From Gamarada debralockiae (Eukaryota; Ascomycota; Leotiomycetes; Helotiales; Hyphodiscaceae), in NCBI GenBank assembly GCA_002803225.1, contig NXFV01001204.1:28386-92385 (forward strand): a stretch of 64,000 bases of DNA, read 5' to 3'. The stretch's first letter is position 1. Each line of letters starts with the position of its first letter. The notes under the pieces were generated by a model that was not told the origin of the DNA, did no database searches, and saw only the letters and a program-made list of their open reading frames with translations. Shown here piece by piece: positions 31,884-42,572 of the stretch. The translations under genes and the position numbers were made by a program.

Positions 31884-34296
31884 CTATCCCGTGAAATCTC
31901 TCTGCGTGGTTCTGTAGATGCTGTCGATGCTCGAGCTGGAGACGTCGCAAATCCGGCAATCAGTCGGCTCCCACTCCTCGAGCTTCCTGACGTGCTTCCT
32001 CAGAAAGTGCCGGCTCAACGAACCCGGGGTTGCATACGAGGCGATCCTCTCTCGCAGCGTCATCGCGGGATTTCCCACACACAAGAAACAAACGGTCGGC
32101 CTCTTCTCCGTCTTGATCGATAGTATCGCTTGGCTTAGGGCATCAGGCTCTTCGGCTTTGAGGACCGGAGGACTATCAACCTTCAACGGGCGTCCACGCC
32201 GGATACGACGGGAAGGCAGCCCTTCCTCCACGCCGCAGTACGCTGTAATGGCGTTGATCGCCGCGATTCTCCGTTGGCATTCCTTTTCCAGCGTTGTCTC
32301 AGGCAGCGTCAAGAGGGCGTCTATCAAAAGAAGGTATTCCGGCGTCATCTGTTCTGATCGCTCTAAAGCCTCACACGTATCTTCGTCGACCACCAGCCCT
32401 GCTAACTGCCGCTCGCTGTCGATCACCGGCTGCTCTTTCTTATAACGATCTATGAGGTCGACGAGGAGGAGCCTCCGCTGCCGCTGCTTCTCACTCTGAA
32501 GGCGACGACAAGCCTTCTGATACTTCTCTTCCCTTTCACCATCTCTCTGGACTCTTGACAGTTTCGCTATGCGACGATTCAATTTGACAATGCATGGAAG
32601 GCTATTAACCGACGCAGATTGCTCTGGGGTCAGCTTTCGTGGTCGACGGGGATCGATCGAGCGGCTCATTGAACACGCAAACCTCATTAAGTCCCTCTGA
32701 GGCGCTTGGCCGCGATAGATGTTTTGAACGTCAACGTTGATATTCCGATCGAGGTAGTGCTTGAGAAACGTGTCAATGCTAGAATGCTGAAGGATGAGGT
32801 TCTGGAGCGAATCGCTGACGTCCGCTGTGAAGAGACGTGAAATTAGCGGACAGTCCTCAGAAGCCTCGGGCATCGATACTTACGACTTTCATTCAGCGCC
32901 TTGGCAGCCCCATCGCGAAGGACGTATGGCTTCGTTACTAGCGCAAAGCCTGTAATCTGGCCGCCTATCTTCATCCGATAGCGGACGGAATCGGAAGACA
33001 GCTGCAATTGCTGTGCCAGACGAACGCCGCAAGCTGTGTCTATAGCCTAGCGAAATATGAAAATCGTCGCTCAACTCGTCCCTGAGCGGTAGCTGTTGCT
33101 CATTCATTCCATTGAGGACGTTCAAACTGTACAGCTTTTCAGGGGAAATAATGCTAGGGGATTTGAAGGCCTGAACCTTGAAGAGCATGCCGAGTAGGAA
33201 GGTGTAAGGGCTGAGCACGAGCGTCGGGTCGTAGATGATCTCCGGGGGTTTGAATTCATTACTAGAGACGAAATTAGTTGGAACGGAAAGAAGACGGGAA
33301 GAGGAACATACGCGTCTTTCATGCCCAAAACCCCCTTGGTGAACTCGGCCGTCAGCTCAATGAAAAGTCGCGGGCAAGGATTGTTGTGATCCCGGATCAG
33401 AGTCAACTTGAGGTGTCTGTACCGAAGTTGGACCAGAGCCTCTGGGCGGTTACCAGTAATGCCCACAAGCTGGCAGAAGAGGATCAACTGGACTCGAAGC
33501 CAGCCAAGCTTGAAAGTCATCTCTCGTGTGGCCAACAGCACGCGAGCGAATTCGGCCAGATCCTCGACGTACATCGTGGCACTCTCCCGTTTGGTGTCGT
33601 CAAAGTGCTTCTCTTTAGCAACAGCCTTGAGAACCTGAGATCCGTTAGCATTAGACCTCATTTTAGAAGGCTCTACCAAAGGCTGCAAGGCATCTCACAT
33701 CTTGGCCTTGTAATTGAACCATGCCATCGATCTTCTTGCCAGTCTCGAGCCTGTATACGATAAGGTACCACTTCCAGAACGTCTTTAGCGAGCTTGTATG
33801 CTTAATCCCGGGCCGCCTCCGTCCCCCTTTCCCTCGTCGTTGGTCGCAGACCCAGCACAGGAAGCCGTAGAGAAAATTGGGCAAGACCTCTTGGAAGCAC
33901 AGGACCGGATCCTGTTTGATGAAGATGCAATACCTAGAAGCAGAGCAACATCAGCGGAGTTTTCCTGTACAGTCGATCAGATCTGGCTTACTGATCATGA
34001 TGTTCCTTGACCCAGTCAAGCCGGCTTTGTGTCTTGGGGCTGTAACGCTTCTGCCGAAGTCGTCCTACATCGAGATTAGCAGCTGCGGCGAGGTAGTATT
34101 CAGGCGGGTGTCGTACTTCGTCATCGAAGAGATCGTCGTCGTCGTCGACATCCAGAGCGCTCTCTAGATCGGTATCGCTGGCTGTGTCCGCCTCATCGTC
34201 GCTGCTGTCGAAAAGGCTGTCCGTGTCGGAGTCGCTCGTGCTGTCGGACTCTTCGTCGATAGGTAGGGCATCTTTATCGTGTCGAGGCTAGTGCAT
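31884..34296 (-). pseudogene. DUF3435 (fungal tyrosine-recombinase-like, Starship-captain superfamily) gene with nonsense and frameshift
   Basis: Five exons can be read on the minus strand (34296-33992, 33933-33699, 33634-33312, 33261-32884, 32824-31884). The N-terminus is acidic (SDSTSDSDTDSLFDSSDDEA), then RQKRYSPKTQSRLDWVKEHH, TSSLKTFWKWYLIVYRLETG, GITGNRPEALVQLRYRHLKL, PPEIIYDPTLVLSPYTFLLG, TGFALVTKPYVLRDGAAKAL, SDSLQNLILQHSSIDTFLKH and MSRSIDPRRPRKLTPEQSAS. The end carries CFLC..RHFLRKHV..CRIC, a zinc-finger-like tail. Lesions: ATG CAC TAG at the very start (34288-34290), a one-base shift at about 33065 and a TAG shortly after. All introns keep GT..AG. TAG for CAG fits RIP. The family includes DNA-strand-exchange recombinases, but the catalytic R..RY residues could not be assigned by eye. 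Confidence 0.85.
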
Positions 34297-35789
34297 CGTT
34301 ATGCGGAGCTTAGGAGAGGTTAGGAGATGGCAGATCGAGACGTCGAGACGTCGAGACGGCTGCCGACCGTGTTAAAAAGGGCGGAAGGAGGATTGCGATA
34401 GAGAAGGAGGGACGACCGTTGCCACGAGTGCTCGGCTGAAGTATGAGGAATCGAGGTGGTGGAGAAGAGGAGGGTTGGGAGACAAGTGAGTGGATGATGA
34501 GGGTGAGGAGTCGGGATAGAGCGGATAGAGTGGGCAGAGGACGAAGGCACTGTTTAAGTACATCTTGAGGATCGAGTGGGCCCAGAGAGGGCTTCTTCTG
34601 GCTTCTTCGTGACCCCCCAGAAACGGAGGGTTTGAAGGTCGAGGGGATGGGAGGGAGATGAAGTTGGGGGAGATGAGTGCAAGGGTCGCGTAGGCGGCCA
34701 ATGGGTGCGCGGTGCCTGGCATGAGCGGTGTAGTATCAGTAGAGGAGAGGGCGTGCGGTTAGCGGAGAGCTGGTTAGCAGAGCCCCGAAAGCAGCGACCA
34801 ACCCCCCCGAAAACAGCATCTCGCTAACTGTTACACTGTGTAATAGAGAATTATTATACGAAGTATAGTAGTAAAGAGGAGAGAGTATAAGGAACTGAAA
34901 GTCAGTGAGGATTATTAATCGCGATCGATTGATCGATTACTTATATAATCACGATTATGATTAGCTCGCTTATAATAATCGCCGATAAAAAACCGCCCTG
35001 CCTGATATCTACGTGAAAAATAAAATCCCACGTCACATCCAAGAAACGTGCCTCAAATCGGTGAAATTTGGAGGTCTCAATCTGCATGACTTGACAGATA
35101 CCAAGCAACAAACTCTCTTCTTGTGCTTTCGAGACCCACCCAGTTCCTTACCCACCTTGGTCCATCTCGACATAATAGTTTTGAACGATTATAACCTTAG
35201 CATGTCTGTACCGTGATTCCACGATGGGAGGTCCTTTTCCAATTGCCTCTGGAAGCTTTTCTCCCCTTATCACTATTCTTTAAGCTTTTTAGCATATTCT
35301 TGATGAAGCGTAGCAATTCGGCATTTCCAGTTCTCTTTGAGATCCATTGAAGTTCTTGAGGGGAGAGAGAGAAAATCCAGATGAAGAGCCTAGTGTAATT
35401 GACCTGTTAGCGTATCTTTCATACAAGAAAGTGCTTGCGTATATATACCTAGGAAACCGTTGGTACCCTCGTCGTCGATTAGAAGTGTTGACAACCTATC
35501 TGTCACGTTGACGGTATCGAGGGAGTGTCTGCGTCTCATTCGTCTCGCTGGGAGATTCTCCTTTCATCTGACCATCCAATCCAGATGCAACTATCACCGC
35601 CTCTAGACGTTTGATTCGTTCTTCCATTTCGACAACTGATCCGGAATCAACCCTGGCCTCCATTTAGGGCTTATCTACAGGGGAGTACAGACAATGATTT
35701 GCCTTTTAACTTGTCTCTTTTTCCGTTCAACCAAGGTTGTCTCGCATTTTGCACGTCGATCAATACAATGAAGACAAGTATCGCCTTGT
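34297..35789. other. Gene-poor region
   Basis: Purine-rich minus-strand frames (34722-34372, 34550-34320) are low-complexity shadows. A short tandem GAGACGTC repeat occurs at 34335-34362. 34850-35000 is AT-rich with TCGATTGATCGATTA type repeats. No gene is supported. Confidence 0.4.
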
Positions 35790-35936
35790 GTCAGATGAGG
35801 TCTATTCTCCTTTTTGTTGTTGCTATAGCAACAGTTGTTTACACATATCTCGGGTTCTGGCAACCCTCCAATTCTTCCCTCCTTAGATACCAAGACATTT
35901 TATGATTTTACCACACAATATCGTCTGATTCGACAC
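35790..35936. mobile_element. 147-bp LTR-like element (TG..CA) with 5-bp target duplication CCTTG
   Basis: The element begins TGTCAGATGAGGTCTATTC and ends ATCTGATTCGACA, i.e. TG..CA with short inverted ends. CCTTG flanks it on both sides (35785-35789 and 35937-35941). A diverged copy lies at 50219-50353. The small size and TSD suggest a solo LTR of a TRIM-like retrotransposon. It contains no coding sequence. Confidence 0.8.
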
Positions 35937-37122
35937 CTTGTCTCTTACATCTTATCTGAATAGAATCAATCATCACTGCAGCTCCGAACAGAAACTAGCG
36001 CTGAAAACATACTTTCTGTCAGGGATATTGCCTGAAATATCGGTATCTTTAGTACCGATCTGACCCGATATCTGACAGACATCTGAAGGCTCTGTAGACT
36101 CGTCCGTAAGGTACATATGTACGAACTGTACAGAGCACTATATATACAGGCTCTACCGACGGCAGAACTTGAATAAGAATCAAGTCAAGTACACCTGAAA
36201 TATCACCTCCAAAAAGCTCTTTTACTAGCGTCCACGTGACTTTGTCCTGCACCACTAAGCCACATCCGTTTGCATAGATCACATGACGTTCGGGCGTTGG
36301 GCCGGCGGGCGGGAGAAGAGTCTCGGGACTCGGACTCCCGGTTTGCGTGTTCACGGAGGCTCGTGGTGTTTGTTTGATGTGGGTATGGATGTGGATGAGT
36401 GTCTGCGGTGAATAACAAGGGCCTCTGAAGAACGAGGAGTCTGACGTGAAAAGGTTTGCGCCAAGCCCGATTGGGTTTAGAATTTCTGCCCTCGGAATTT
36501 TCGGGAGAAAGTAAAGGTCTGAAGGCAGACGACACTGAAAGATGCGATTCCAAGCTCTGTCTTTTCTTATTCTCAACATTCCACTCCCTTTCCGAATAAG
36601 GAAATCATAAAGGAGGTGATCGGTTAGTACAGGAGTGGACCTATGCAGCCTCCTTGAGCCCCACTCAGGGAAGAGACTTTGCCCCGCTCCAAGTGCCCCG
36701 CTCCAAGTGCCCCGCTCCAAGTGCCCCGCACTCAAATAATCGCCACATGGCATCTTCGAGCAGTGGAAACTACGTCTGTCGCCCACTTGAGACTGACGGC
36801 AGGCATTACACTATGATTTACGGCTACAATAGATTGCACTCAATGTGTCTTTGACTGGAAATTCTGCGTATTGTTCAATGGTACGAGTATCTACTAGCGC
36901 CAGATTTGTGCGCCGTCCTGTCCGCTCTATCCAGCTTCCTTTGTGATCCAGTCGGTCAAGGGGTTCGGCAAGAAAATCTTCATCACTTTCTAGGAAAACC
37001 AGTCCAACATATCCCCACACCTTTCCATTTGCTCCTCCCAGAATATATGTCATGGTCTCGTATTTTTCATTCCATAGAGTCTTCCCTTCGTCATCCTTGA
37101 TACTGAGGATGACCTCACACCG
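35937..37122. other. Region without firm genes; contains 14-bp tandem repeat
   Basis: A minus-strand 245-codon frame (36786-36049) has no motif and part of it is built on a tandem CCCCGCTCCAAGTG repeat. A separate minus-strand frame (37053-36811, extended upstream by DEGKTLWNEKYETMTYILGG) looks coding-like but follows a stop codon and has no recognised family; it may be a gene relic downstream of the next feature. Confidence 0.35.
36682..36729. repeat. Tandem repeat of CCCCGCTCCAAGTG
   Basis: Three perfect 14-bp units (36682-36723) and a partial fourth. Confidence 0.85.
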
Positions 37123-37620
37123 TCAATACAACCTGATTACGATATCACCCCGCACTCTAGCTGTCAAGTGCACTTCAGCTTCTAGGTCGAGCTTGATGCC
37201 GACTTACAAGCCGGCTGCTTTGAGATTTCCGCTGTCATCGGTGGCGCCCTTGAGGAGACCGCCTGTGAGAGGGTATCAGTGAGGCTCTCCCCATGTTGTG
37301 GCTGGAGGCGGAAGGAATGTTGACGGTGATGCATACCTGCAGGGGCCCGCAATCCATCTGAAGTCGGCAGAGGCGGAAGACCACCATAGCTGTTTTGAGC
37401 TGGAACTGCCACGACCTTACGGCCTCCAATCGCCCGTCCGTCCTCACTGCCGTCGGTCGAGTAGCTACGCCCAGTGTCGTTCATGGTTACAGTGCTTGAA
37501 TGGTCAGCTATTGCGCATTACAAAGAGAACCGAAGTGCTGTCCAATGAGTGTGATAGACAGATGAAATGTCTGGGTAGGGTGGAGTTGGACAAGTATCAT
37601 CCGACTTACTTTGCCGCCAT
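37123..37620 (-). pseudogene. Unknown fungal small protein gene interrupted by TAA before its conserved C-terminus
   Basis: Three exons (37620-37610, 37494-37337, 37262-37123) can be joined: MAANTVTMNDTGRSYSTDGS, a proline/glycine-rich middle, then APAGGLLKGATDDSGNLKAA. A TAA at 37206-37204 interrupts the frame, yet the following codons read GIKLDLEAEVHLTARVRGDI and end at 37123. I recognise that tail as the common ending of a family of small fungal proteins (K/Q-LDLxxEVxLxAxVxGDIxxxL). The stop therefore looks recent, and CAA to TAA is a RIP-type change. With the TAA the product would have 75 residues. Function of the family is unknown. Confidence 0.55.
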
Positions 37621-38273
37621 TGTGATATGCTGTGAGGTTGGGATTAGGATAGAAGATTGACTTTAGGATACGATTTCAAGGTCGAGTAGCCAAGTTACTC
37701 AAGGCGACTGATGAGAAGATGTTCGGTTACAAAAAAGGAGTGTCCGAAGGAGTTTGGCTGAAGACCTCACCAGGAGAGTGTGAATGTAAGGGATGCTTTT
37801 TCTTATTTCACTGGCAGCTGTACACTTTTTATATCCATGATTATTCTACTGTCACCCTTAGCTTGATGTACTCGTGACGTGCCAGGTGTCAAGTTTGAAA
37901 ATCCTCCCGACTCATCCTATCTCGATGCTTCTGGAAGTTCCTTGAATGCAGGATACTTCTCGTATGAGAGGAACTATCAGGACATTTCCTCATTAATGAC
38001 CTGCTAAACCTGGAAAATGCCGTTTCAGACTTGACACAGGCCTAATCCGTGCTCAAAATGCTCTATGCCGATGGAAGTTTATCGTACGATGTCTATAGTT
38101 GAAGTGAAACATAAGGGCGAGACAGTCAGCCGCAAGCGCTGACGCTTTACAGTTCAGATATTGAAACCATAGAGTTCTTGAACTTCCGTTCTTTGGAAAT
38201 ACTTGCAGAATATATCTTCACTTTCCAATAAAATCATTGCAGCACTGCCAACACGCTTTACGGGGCTTCAAAG
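37621..38273. promoter_or_regulatory. Divergent upstream region
   Basis: Lies between the interrupted small-protein gene (minus) and an intact unknown gene (plus). No open frame or motif of note. Confidence 0.4.
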
Positions 38274-38946
38274 ATGTCTACACCGGGCATTCCTTTGATG
38301 ATTGCACTCATTACTTGTCCCGCTCTCCTCGCAACAAACGAAGCTATCAGACAGGGCCAGTCAAAAGACAGGAGGGAACAGCATCGTGCGAAGCGATGTA
38401 ATCTAGTTGTGAGCTGCGTGGGTCCTTCACCAAGAAGTCGCGAAATCGATCGTCGGGAGGTTGTCCTCAAAAACTCAAAGGTTCGTCCAATCTCATTTGT
38501 CGTTGAACATCTTGTACTGAATATTTATATTTTGAAAATAGTTATACATCGATGTCGGGAGTGAAGGCGACCCAGGACATCCTTTCGCCGGTTATTACCT
38601 TCCATACCCAGATACATCCTACGAAGGGCTTGTATCTAGTATCACCTCGTCAGCTCCAATCATGAACTGGATATACGTCGACCAGTCCACCTACGAGGTT
38701 AAGTATGGAGTGAGAGTAGACGCGCAGCCTAACCTCACCGGCCCATTTGATTGTACAAAGCAAGACCGAAGACTCTTGTTTGAGGGATGGGAGGGGTTTG
38801 TGGCTGTAGAGGAGGGAGGTGAATGGGCATTGAATTTTGATAGAGACGACAATGGGTTGAAAGATAAAGTTCCACAAGATCGTATGGTGTTGGATGTGCA
38901 GTTGTGTAGGCAGGAAAAGAAGGTCAGAAAGGGGGATGAAGAGTAA
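38274..38946 (+). CDS. Uncharacterised fungal protein, two exons
   Basis: Exons 38274-38480 and 38542-38946 (intron 61 bp, GTTCGT..ATAG) join in phase 0 to 203 residues. The chain begins MSTPGIPLMIALITCPALLA, then QGQSKDRREQHRAKRCNLVV, and in exon 2 GHPFAGYYLPYPDTSYEGLV, IMNWIYVDQSTYEVKYGVR and FDCTKQDRRLLFEGWEGFVA. I recall the same blocks in unnamed proteins of many filamentous ascomycetes, so it is a conserved fungal gene of unknown role. The hydrophobic start could be a membrane or signal segment but is followed at once by a strongly charged stretch. It appears intact. Confidence 0.85.
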
Positions 38947-39751
38947 TGACAAGGGTGGTGGCACTGCAGCAGGTGCGTTAGTGAAGGCCCAGGAGAATAT
39001 AACCGACAGGTGCATGGCACTTGATACAGAGTCAATTATCTGCCATTAGCCTTACTATGAAAGCTATTGGATAACAGCTAGTGTTGCAGCAACGTGTCGT
39101 ACGATTAAGCGTCCTAGTTCGCCTACGGAAAGGATCCTCTCGGACCTCAGCCCCACTTCCCGCCTCAAGTACAAAACATTCTCCACAGCGCCCACTCTCA
39201 CTCATGCAAAATAACTGCTTCTTTTGAAGTTCAACGTAGCAGTTCTCTCTTCCTTGGTAGCTCGGAATATGTTGTGTCCCACAGGAATCAATAGAAGGAA
39301 AGAACTGCGAAACCACGCAGCAGCAGGGTATAGGACCAACAGTTTGCAACAGCACATACATCAGACTCAATCGAAGTAAGTCACTTTCCAGATACAAATT
39401 TCTGACATGCTTCAAACTTTTTTTCATCCCATCAAACTGGTTTTGCAGGACAGAAACGGGTTGTCTCAAACAACTAATGCAAGATCTACAAGCGAGGCCC
39501 ATGAAACGCAGATCATAACTCGGTCATGCCATACATCTGGCGTACAATCAGACGATTTTTAAATCATGCTGAATTTTAAATCTGCATTGTTTCAACTGTG
39601 TGGGACTGCCGGAAGGGTAGACGTTGTGATGCGAGTTGATGAACCCGACCTTGCTATTCTCATTTCGACATCATTACCCACTCCAAGGTTGGCACCCCCA
39701 TCGGAATAGCTCCTTCATATTGGTACTGCAGTAAATTCCCACATTGAGTCT
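38947..39751. other. Intergenic region
   Basis: A 156-codon minus-strand frame (39502-39032), rich in Cys and Arg, has no motif and no splice support. Nothing else seen. Confidence 0.4.
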
Positions 39752-40635
39752 ATGACTTCGTCGCCGAGTTCGTATACATCATCACCGTGGTCGATGCACA
39801 AGCGCCGAATCAATGACTAGTGTTGATAGGTCTAGAATGTACGGTGATATCTAGGATTCAGTAGAGACCGAGTAGCTTGAGTCAGACCGAGCAAGTCAGC
39901 TCAGACCGAGTAGCTGAAGTCAGGAGCTGTAGATATAAGGGATGGGTTGAACTCTGTAGGAAAGGGTAGAGATTTTGAATTGAAGCTTTCGAAGCCTATT
40001 TTGGACTAGCGCCATATGCACCTCAGTATCAGGGTACTCATAACAACAACTAGGTTGAAATCCTCCCACTTGCACAGGTGTCTTTGATACTAAATACTTC
40101 CAGTGATGATCATAGTCCCTCTGAATATTCTGGGACCCTTCGGAAAACACTTCGAAAGCCAGGCTCCTCAAAAGGCCCTTCAGCACTCAATGGTCCAGAA
40201 AACGTAGAGAAGATCCTGGTTGTTTCCTTTGGAGCATTCGATCGGTATTACATCTGCTGGAAAGACAAAGAAGGACTATACCAACAAGGTGGGAAACAGA
40301 GATTATCTCCGCTCCCAGAAATCTCGTGCCTCAAGGGTGCAGTTTTCTGAAGAAGTGCTGACAGGGTTATCAATTCAGAAAGTCACAAGCTGCCAGAGAA
40401 ACTAGACACCTGGCTCTTCCCATCGGATGGTAGCACACGAGACTTTGCCACACTCCAAGTCTCTCTGGGGTCCAATGACGATTTTGTCGCTCTCGACAAA
40501 TCTGGAAAAGTGTCGAGTCGAGATGAACAGAGCTCCTTCCGCCACAGCAGTCTACTAAGCACCGACCGTGAGAACGGCCGACTTTCAACCTTGGGCGTGC
40601 AAGCTCGCAAATGTGCATCCACATTGTTCAACTAA
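39752..40635 (+). pseudogene. Unknown fungal gene split by a solo LTR near its 5' end
   Basis: An ATG at 39752 gives 22 codons (MTSSPSSYTSSPWSMHKRRI..) up to TAG at 39818-39820, which is part of the LTR target duplication. The same frame resumes right behind the LTR at 40054 (VEILPLAQVSLILNTSSDDH), runs to 40288, and after a 90-bp intron continues 40379-40635 (SHKLPEKLDTWLFPSDGSTR, ATLQVSLGSNDDFVALDKSG). Blocks KILVVSFGAFDRYYICWKDK and the LGSNDDFVALD part recall a family of unnamed fungal proteins. Because the TSD itself contains TAG, the gene either had this stop before insertion or CTAG was an intron acceptor. A further frame at 40654-41037 (AVYVDAGVQTERLE) may be its 3' part. Confidence 0.55.
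39821..40048 (+). mobile_element. Solo Copia LTR with ACTAG target duplication
   Basis: The 228-bp element begins TGTTGATAGGTCTAGAATG and ends CATAACAACA. ACTAG flanks it exactly (39816-39820 and 40049-40053). It is the same family as the LTR at 62066-62310, in opposite orientation, and shares the TGTTG/CAACA ends. Its inner tandem motif (CAGACCGAGTAGCT-like, three copies) corresponds to the CTGTCCCGATA tandem in the other copy. Confidence 0.92.
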
Positions 40636-42572
40636 AGTTTACTAAAGGAGCTATTGACGAATGGTGAGCAAAGTCCAGGGGATCCAAAGAATGAACGCAG
40701 GAAAAGTGTTGTGGTGGGAGGAGTCCCGCTTCGCATGTTGTGGCCGGACAAAGTGAATCTTGTGATGGCAAAGAGGAAAATGCCGACACAAAAACTGCGA
40801 AATCAAGTAAATAAGGCTGTTTATGTGGATGCTGGAGTACAGACTGAGAGGTTGGAGATTGGAGAAGACTGGTGCGACAGACCTCGACTCATCGCGCGGA
40901 CTCAGTCTTTGCCTCCGATGCCTTCGCCTGTTGTGCATATCTATGAGACGGCTCGTCATCCCGTACAAATTGGTTCCATGCAAGGATTTTGTCGAGAAAA
41001 TCGGTATCGACTCGGGGACGCTCTACAACATGTGTGAGGTCAGGGTCAGCTGATGGCGCTGGCATCGGGAAACACTAAATCCAGTGAACGGCCACTTCAT
41101 ATATCCTCATATAAGATGAAAAGGCAGATTATCCCAAAAATTCAGGCTGGAACTGGCAGGCTCACAAACACAAAATGTGCACTGGTCAGATGGTTTGCAT
41201 CTCCTTTCTGCAAACTTCAAGCACATGGCATGCGGGGGTGGCTGCGTTAGCCGACTTGAATCCAGCGATACTCCTCCTGCTCAGTCACGTCAATACGAAG
41301 GATGTCCACGCAATTTTTCTACGCACAAGCTGTAACTCTCTAAAGCGTCGAGATTTTACCATTAGAGGTAAAATCGCGGGTCCTACGGACTCGAGTTGTC
41401 GACCTCTTGCATCATGATTCCGTCTTTTAGAGCGAGGAAGTTACAATCATACAATTAAGTAGTGTGTAATAAGCGAAAACCCTCTATCCCACTATTTTCT
41501 GCACCCCGCTTTTTAATAAGAATCGACTTCTATGGTTAGTTTGTGGGGTGACAGTAGATTTTGACGATGACGATGTAAAGCCGAGCCGTGACCCTCCTTA
41601 TGGCTTACTCTACTTCGACTTCTCCGGGCAGGAGGAAACGATGTCTCGAAGATCGCGAGGCTGAAGAGGAGGCAGATGGTGATGTAGATGGTGGCGGCTT
41701 CGGAAACGGGGGACGAAGGGAATTTGAGACGATTCGAAGTTTCAATCGCGTATGATCTGAACATCTCTCGCTCACGCCCAATGCGCTACAAATCAGACCA
41801 TTCAAATATACGCTCGTCGGCACTTTGTCCACCTTCTTCTGCCTCTTCACCTTGATAGCAGTCCTCTTTTATCACTCGACAAATTTGGGATATTGCTTGG
41901 AACGGGGTTGGACGAACTTTTAAAGAAAACGCAAGATGCTTTGAACAAAGAAACTCAGAAGACACAGTATTTCTCGACATGCAGATCATTCACTTCGATT
42001 TCACTTTCCTGTCTGGGCCATTGGCTAAAAACCGCCCTTCCATGACCCGCATGTCTACGAAACATTTCTCCCAATTGCACAGTCAAAAGAACCCTGTGGG
42101 CTGTGTTCCATCCATACGGGCTTAATTAACCTTATCTTGCCAGCCGAGGCTAACATCCCTGTCGACCTTGTATTGAAACTCAAAAGAGCCGATGCTTGGA
42201 TGATTTTCGGGGCAGCCTTATCGATTTTCGCCAAGGAAATTTCTAGCGTAGGGCCCAAATTCCCACTCCCACGATCCAATCACATCCAGATGTTTATCGC
42301 CGAAACACACGTTGAGCGGGTTCAGCTCCTCGCTTCAATCTGCTGTGGCTAAAAGACAGGGTATTCTCTGGGAGGTGGCTTCAGTCAAATTCCAATTTTA
42401 ACGCCGGCCGTTATTGTATTCAATTTCCAGTCTGAAGGAGACGGCAAATACTTCCGTTATACAACGCGTTCTTCACGGGAGTAGCTCTCCAGAGCCTCGC
42501 GCTAGTCGGCGCGACCTGGGTTTTCCTTTGTCGCCTTCACTCTTCATCCCCTTCTTGCAACAAATTGTGACA
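40636..42572. other. Mostly non-coding stretch
   Basis: Apart from the frame at 40654-41037 no coding evidence was found. A 10-bp arm hairpin (GATTTTACC..GGTAAAATC) is at 41350-41374. The right part is the promoter of the cysteine-repeat gene. Confidence 0.4.

Noticed and set aside
34320..34722. Pyrimidine-rich minus-strand frames upstream of the DUF3435 relic
   Set aside because: Low-complexity Ser/Pro coding only, typical of a promoter region read as protein.
36049..36786. 245-codon minus-strand frame
   Set aside because: Partly built on a 14-bp tandem repeat, no recognisable motif and no good start; likely a chance ORF.
39032..39502. 156-codon cysteine-rich minus-strand frame
   Set aside because: No signal peptide, domain or codon pattern like the neighbouring real genes.
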